A stretch of DNA of 64,000 nt from Janibacter terrae NBRC 107853 (lineage in GTDB: Bacteria > Actinomycetota > Actinomycetes > Actinomycetales > Dermatophilaceae): NCBI RefSeq assembly GCF_001591405.1, contig NZ_BCUV01000006.1, forward strand, positions 62,001-126,000, in the 5' to 3' direction. The notes below the pieces were generated by a model. That model saw nothing but the letters and a program-made list of their open reading frames with translations. It had not been told where the DNA came from and did no database searches. The position numbers and the translations under genes were made by a program. Position 1 is the first letter of the stretch; the number at the start of each line of letters is the position of its first letter. Of this stretch, positions 62,188-64,000 are shown in pieces.

Positions 62188-62263
62188 GCAAGAGAAACCT
62201 CGCCTTCGCAAGAGTTTCAAACTCTTGCGAAGGCGAGGTTTATCGGGTGACCCGAGAATCCTG
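62188..62263. repeat. Right 76-bp inverted repeat of the DUF559 unit
   Basis: Reverse-complement copy of 61084-61159 with three mismatches. Here the inner dyad is perfect: 62195-62217 and 62219-62241 are 23-base complementary arms around a single C. Outside it is the same CGGGT/ACCCG mini-dyad. It lies 21 bases beyond the hemQ stop. The 205-base gap in which it sits shows no other feature. Confidence 0.85.
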
Positions 62264-62283
62264 GGGCAGGTGGGGCGCCCCCC

Positions 62284-63003
62284 TCAGCGCAAGCCACCCA
62301 CCAGCGCCGAGACGCTCACCCGCGGGCCGGTGAAGAAGGGGATCTCCTCGCGCACGTGCAGGCGGGCCTTGGAGGCGCGCAGCTCGCGCATCAGGTCGAC
62401 GATGCGGTGCAGCTCGTCGGCCTCGAAGGCAAGGATCCACTCGTAGTCGCCGAGGGCGAAGGCGGGGATGGTGTTGGCACGCACGTCCGGGAAGTCCTTG
62501 GCCATCGCGCCGTGCTCGGCGAGCATGAAGCGGCGGTCCTTGTCGTCGAGGACGTACCAGTCGTAGGAGCGCACGAAGGGGTAGACGCACACGTAGTCGC
62601 GCGGCTCCTCGCCGGCCATGAAGGCCGGGACGTGGCTGCGGTTGAACTCGGCCTGGCGGTGCACGGCCGCGTTGGACCACACCGGCTCGAGGTGGGCGCC
62701 GAGCTCGGTGCGCAGCAGCCGCTTGTACGCGTCCTGGAGCAGCTCGATCTCGTCGGCGTGCCACCAGACCAGCAGGTCGGCGTCGGCGCGCAGGCCACCC
62801 ACGTCGTAGACGCCGCGGATGCGCACGCCGCCGTCGGTCACCTCGGCGAAGAGGGCCTCGACCTCCTGCACGAGCGCATCCCGGTCGGTGTCGCCGAGCG
62901 GGGTGGTGAGCGCGAAGGCGGAGAACATCGCGTAGTGGATGCTGCTGTTGATCGCCTCGAGCTGCTCGCGGGTGGGCTTCTCGGGTGCGGGCCGGGTGGT
63001 CAT
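62284..63003 (-). CDS. hemQ: Coproheme decarboxylase (HemQ/ChdC, chlorite dismutase family)
   Basis: 239 residues. Proximal haem His164 in [13 protein letters not shown] and Tyr141 in [13 protein letters not shown], the redox-active tyrosine used for propionate decarboxylation in actinobacteria, are present; the Arg needed for chlorite dismutation is not evident. It turns coproheme into haem b with H2O2, the last step of the Gram-positive haem route. The ATG overlaps the stop of the upstream hemY-like gene (ATGA), so the two are coupled. Confidence 0.94.
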   Translation of the reverse strand: MTTRPAPEKPTREQLEAINSSIHYAMFSAFALTTPLGDTDRDALVQEVEALFAEVTDGGVRIRGVYDVGGLRADADLLVWWHADEIELLQDAYKRLLRTELGAHLEPVWSNAAVHRQAEFNRSHVPAFMAGEEPRDYVCVYPFVRSYDWYVLDDKDRRFMLAEHGAMAKDFPDVRANTIPAFALGDYEWILAFEADELHRIVDLMRELRASKARLHVREEIPFFTGPRVSVSALVGGLR

Positions 63004-64000
63004 GCGGACTCCTGTCGGGTGGTGGACGAAGGGGGCAGTGCGTCGAGGACCGTGGTGGCGGTCGCGGCTGCGCCGGCGAGGACGGCGCCGATGCCGACGC
63101 CGTCGTAGGCGGCACCGGCGACCTCGAGCCCGGGCAGGGCGGCGACGGCGGCGCGCACTGCGGCGACCCGGTCAGTGTGCCCGAGGTCGTACTGCGGCAG
63201 CCCGCCGCCCCAGCGCTGCACGTGGACGTCGACGGGCTCGGGCAGGGGTGCGCCGACGGCCGCGCCGATCTCGGTCAGGGCGATCGCGGTCAGCTCGTCG
63301 TCGTCGCGCTGCAGCGCGGCGACGTCGCCGGCCCGGCCGGCTGAGGCGCGCAGGAGGAGGACGTCCTCGCTCGCCTCGCCGACCCATGCCCACTTGGTCG
63401 CGGCGAAGGTGCTGGCCTTGATGGTGCGCCCGTCGACGGCCGGCACGAGGAACCCGCTCCCCGGCAGGTCGGGGGCGCCGGCGCGCGGCAGCGCGAAGGT
63501 CATGACCGCCATCGACGCGTACTCGATCCCTGCGAGCGCAGCGGCGGCTGCCGGGGCGTGGTCGGTGAGCAGGCGGGCCGTCGGGGCGGCCGGCACGGCG
63601 AGGACGACGGCGTCGGCGTCATGGACCACGGGGGCCTTGGTCGCGCCGGCGACGACCTGCCAGCCGGTGCTCGTGCGGCGGATGCGGCGCACGAGGGCAC
63701 CGCTGTCGATCCGCCCACCGGCGTCGGTGACGCTGCGTGCCAGGGCGTCCGCGAGCGTGCCGATGCCCCCGACGAGTCCCATCACGCGCGGGCGCGGGGG
63801 TGCGTCGGCGGGTGGGAGCAGCGACGCGACGGCCTCGGGCATCGCCAGCCCCTCACTCATCGCGGCCCACAGCACCGGCATGGTCGCGCGCAGGGAGAGC
63901 CGGTCGACCCGGCCGGCGTAGACGCCCCCGAGGAGCGGCTCGACGACCCGGTCGACGACCGCCCGGCCGTACACGGCGCCCACGGACGCGGCGACGCTCA
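63000..64000 (-). CDS. hemY: Coproporphyrinogen III oxidase/protoporphyrinogen oxidase (HemY-type), 5' end outside window
   Basis: The visible 333 codons are the C-terminal two thirds of a HemY/CgoX flavoprotein: [59 protein letters not shown], and the C-terminal FAD contact with [20 protein letters not shown] and [19 protein letters not shown]. Overlap with hemQ implies it acts as coproporphyrinogen oxidase in the coproporphyrin-dependent pathway. The dinucleotide-binding N-terminus lies beyond the right edge. Confidence 0.92.
   Translation of the reverse strand, partial: SVAASVGAVYGRAVVDRVVEPLLGGVYAGRVDRLSLRATMPVLWAAMSEGLAMPEAVASLLPPADAPPRPRVMGLVGGIGTLADALARSVTDAGGRIDSGALVRRIRRTSTGWQVVAGATKAPVVHDADAVVLAVPAAPTARLLTDHAPAAAAALAGIEYASMAVMTFALPRAGAPDLPGSGFLVPAVDGRTIKASTFAATKWAWVGEASEDVLLLRASAGRAGDVAALQRDDDELTAIALTEIGAAVGAPLPEPVDVHVQRWGGGLPQYDLGHTDRVAAVRAAVAALPGLEVAGAAYDGVGIGAVLAGAAATATTVLDALPPSSTTRQESA

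Overview
The window is very G+C-rich and densely coded. Gene overlaps of the ATGA/GTGA type are frequent and GTG starts are common. The gene families are typical of Actinobacteria: phosphatidylinositol-phosphate synthase, coproporphyrin-dependent haem enzymes, a GAF-ANTAR protein, a DevS/DevR pair and a FadA2-FabG4-HtdX locus. My inference is a Micrococcales member, probably Intrasporangiaceae/Janibacter-like. No phylogenetic test was possible. Many starts have a TAnnnT -10 hexamer six bases before the start codon, so leaderless transcription seems common here.

Layout. 0-5 kb: the thrS - GNAT - HIT - pgsA lipid/translation block, with two membrane-protein genes inserted before pgsA. 5-7.8 kb: sterol-desaturase-family hydroxylase, a 20-bp palindromic repeat in three copies around a possible gene remnant, a MOSC protein and a glyoxalase-fold protein. 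7.8-12 kb: fatty-acid locus (MaoC hydratase, two-domain FabG, thiolase) divergent from a TetR regulator across a near-perfect 37-bp inverted repeat. 12-25.4 kb: mostly housekeeping and accessory metabolism (M20 peptidase, MFS, acyl-CoA oxidase-like enzyme, ABC-F, PhzF, cysteine desulfurase, methyltransferase, tRNA-Val, pabB/pabC).

25.6-36.6 kb is a stress island: XRE regulator, DoxX-like protein, DevS-type GAF kinase, DevR-type regulator, an orphan membrane sensor-like protein, a SigF-type sigma factor, PRC-barrel and GAF-ANTAR proteins, a FUSC-type membrane protein and a large HPII catalase. Several promoters here carry a GGGACC-N3-G-N-CCC box about 23 bases before a -10 hexamer, the arrangement expected of DosR/DevR activation. 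One more such promoter lies at 45.2 kb before an ABC-2 exporter. The catalase follows a compact minus-strand cluster of ATP-grasp ligase, CocE-type hydrolase and FAD/Rieske oxidoreductase.

41.5-51 kb: MMPL transporter, semialdehyde dehydrogenase, ABC exporter, two tRNA clusters (Val-Cys-Gly and Val-Gly) on either side of a UbiA-family gene, and an AidB-like acyl-CoA dehydrogenase with an in-frame amber codon. 51-58 kb: PPK2, RibD-C-like reductase, alpha/beta hydrolase, an ATP-dependent DNA ligase facing a LigD-type polymerase, and a penicillin-binding protein. 58-64 kb: secreted ExeM-like nuclease, MsrB, a DUF559 gene enclosed by two near-identical 76-bp inverted repeats (a cassette-like unit), then hemQ and hemY, the latter cut by the window edge.
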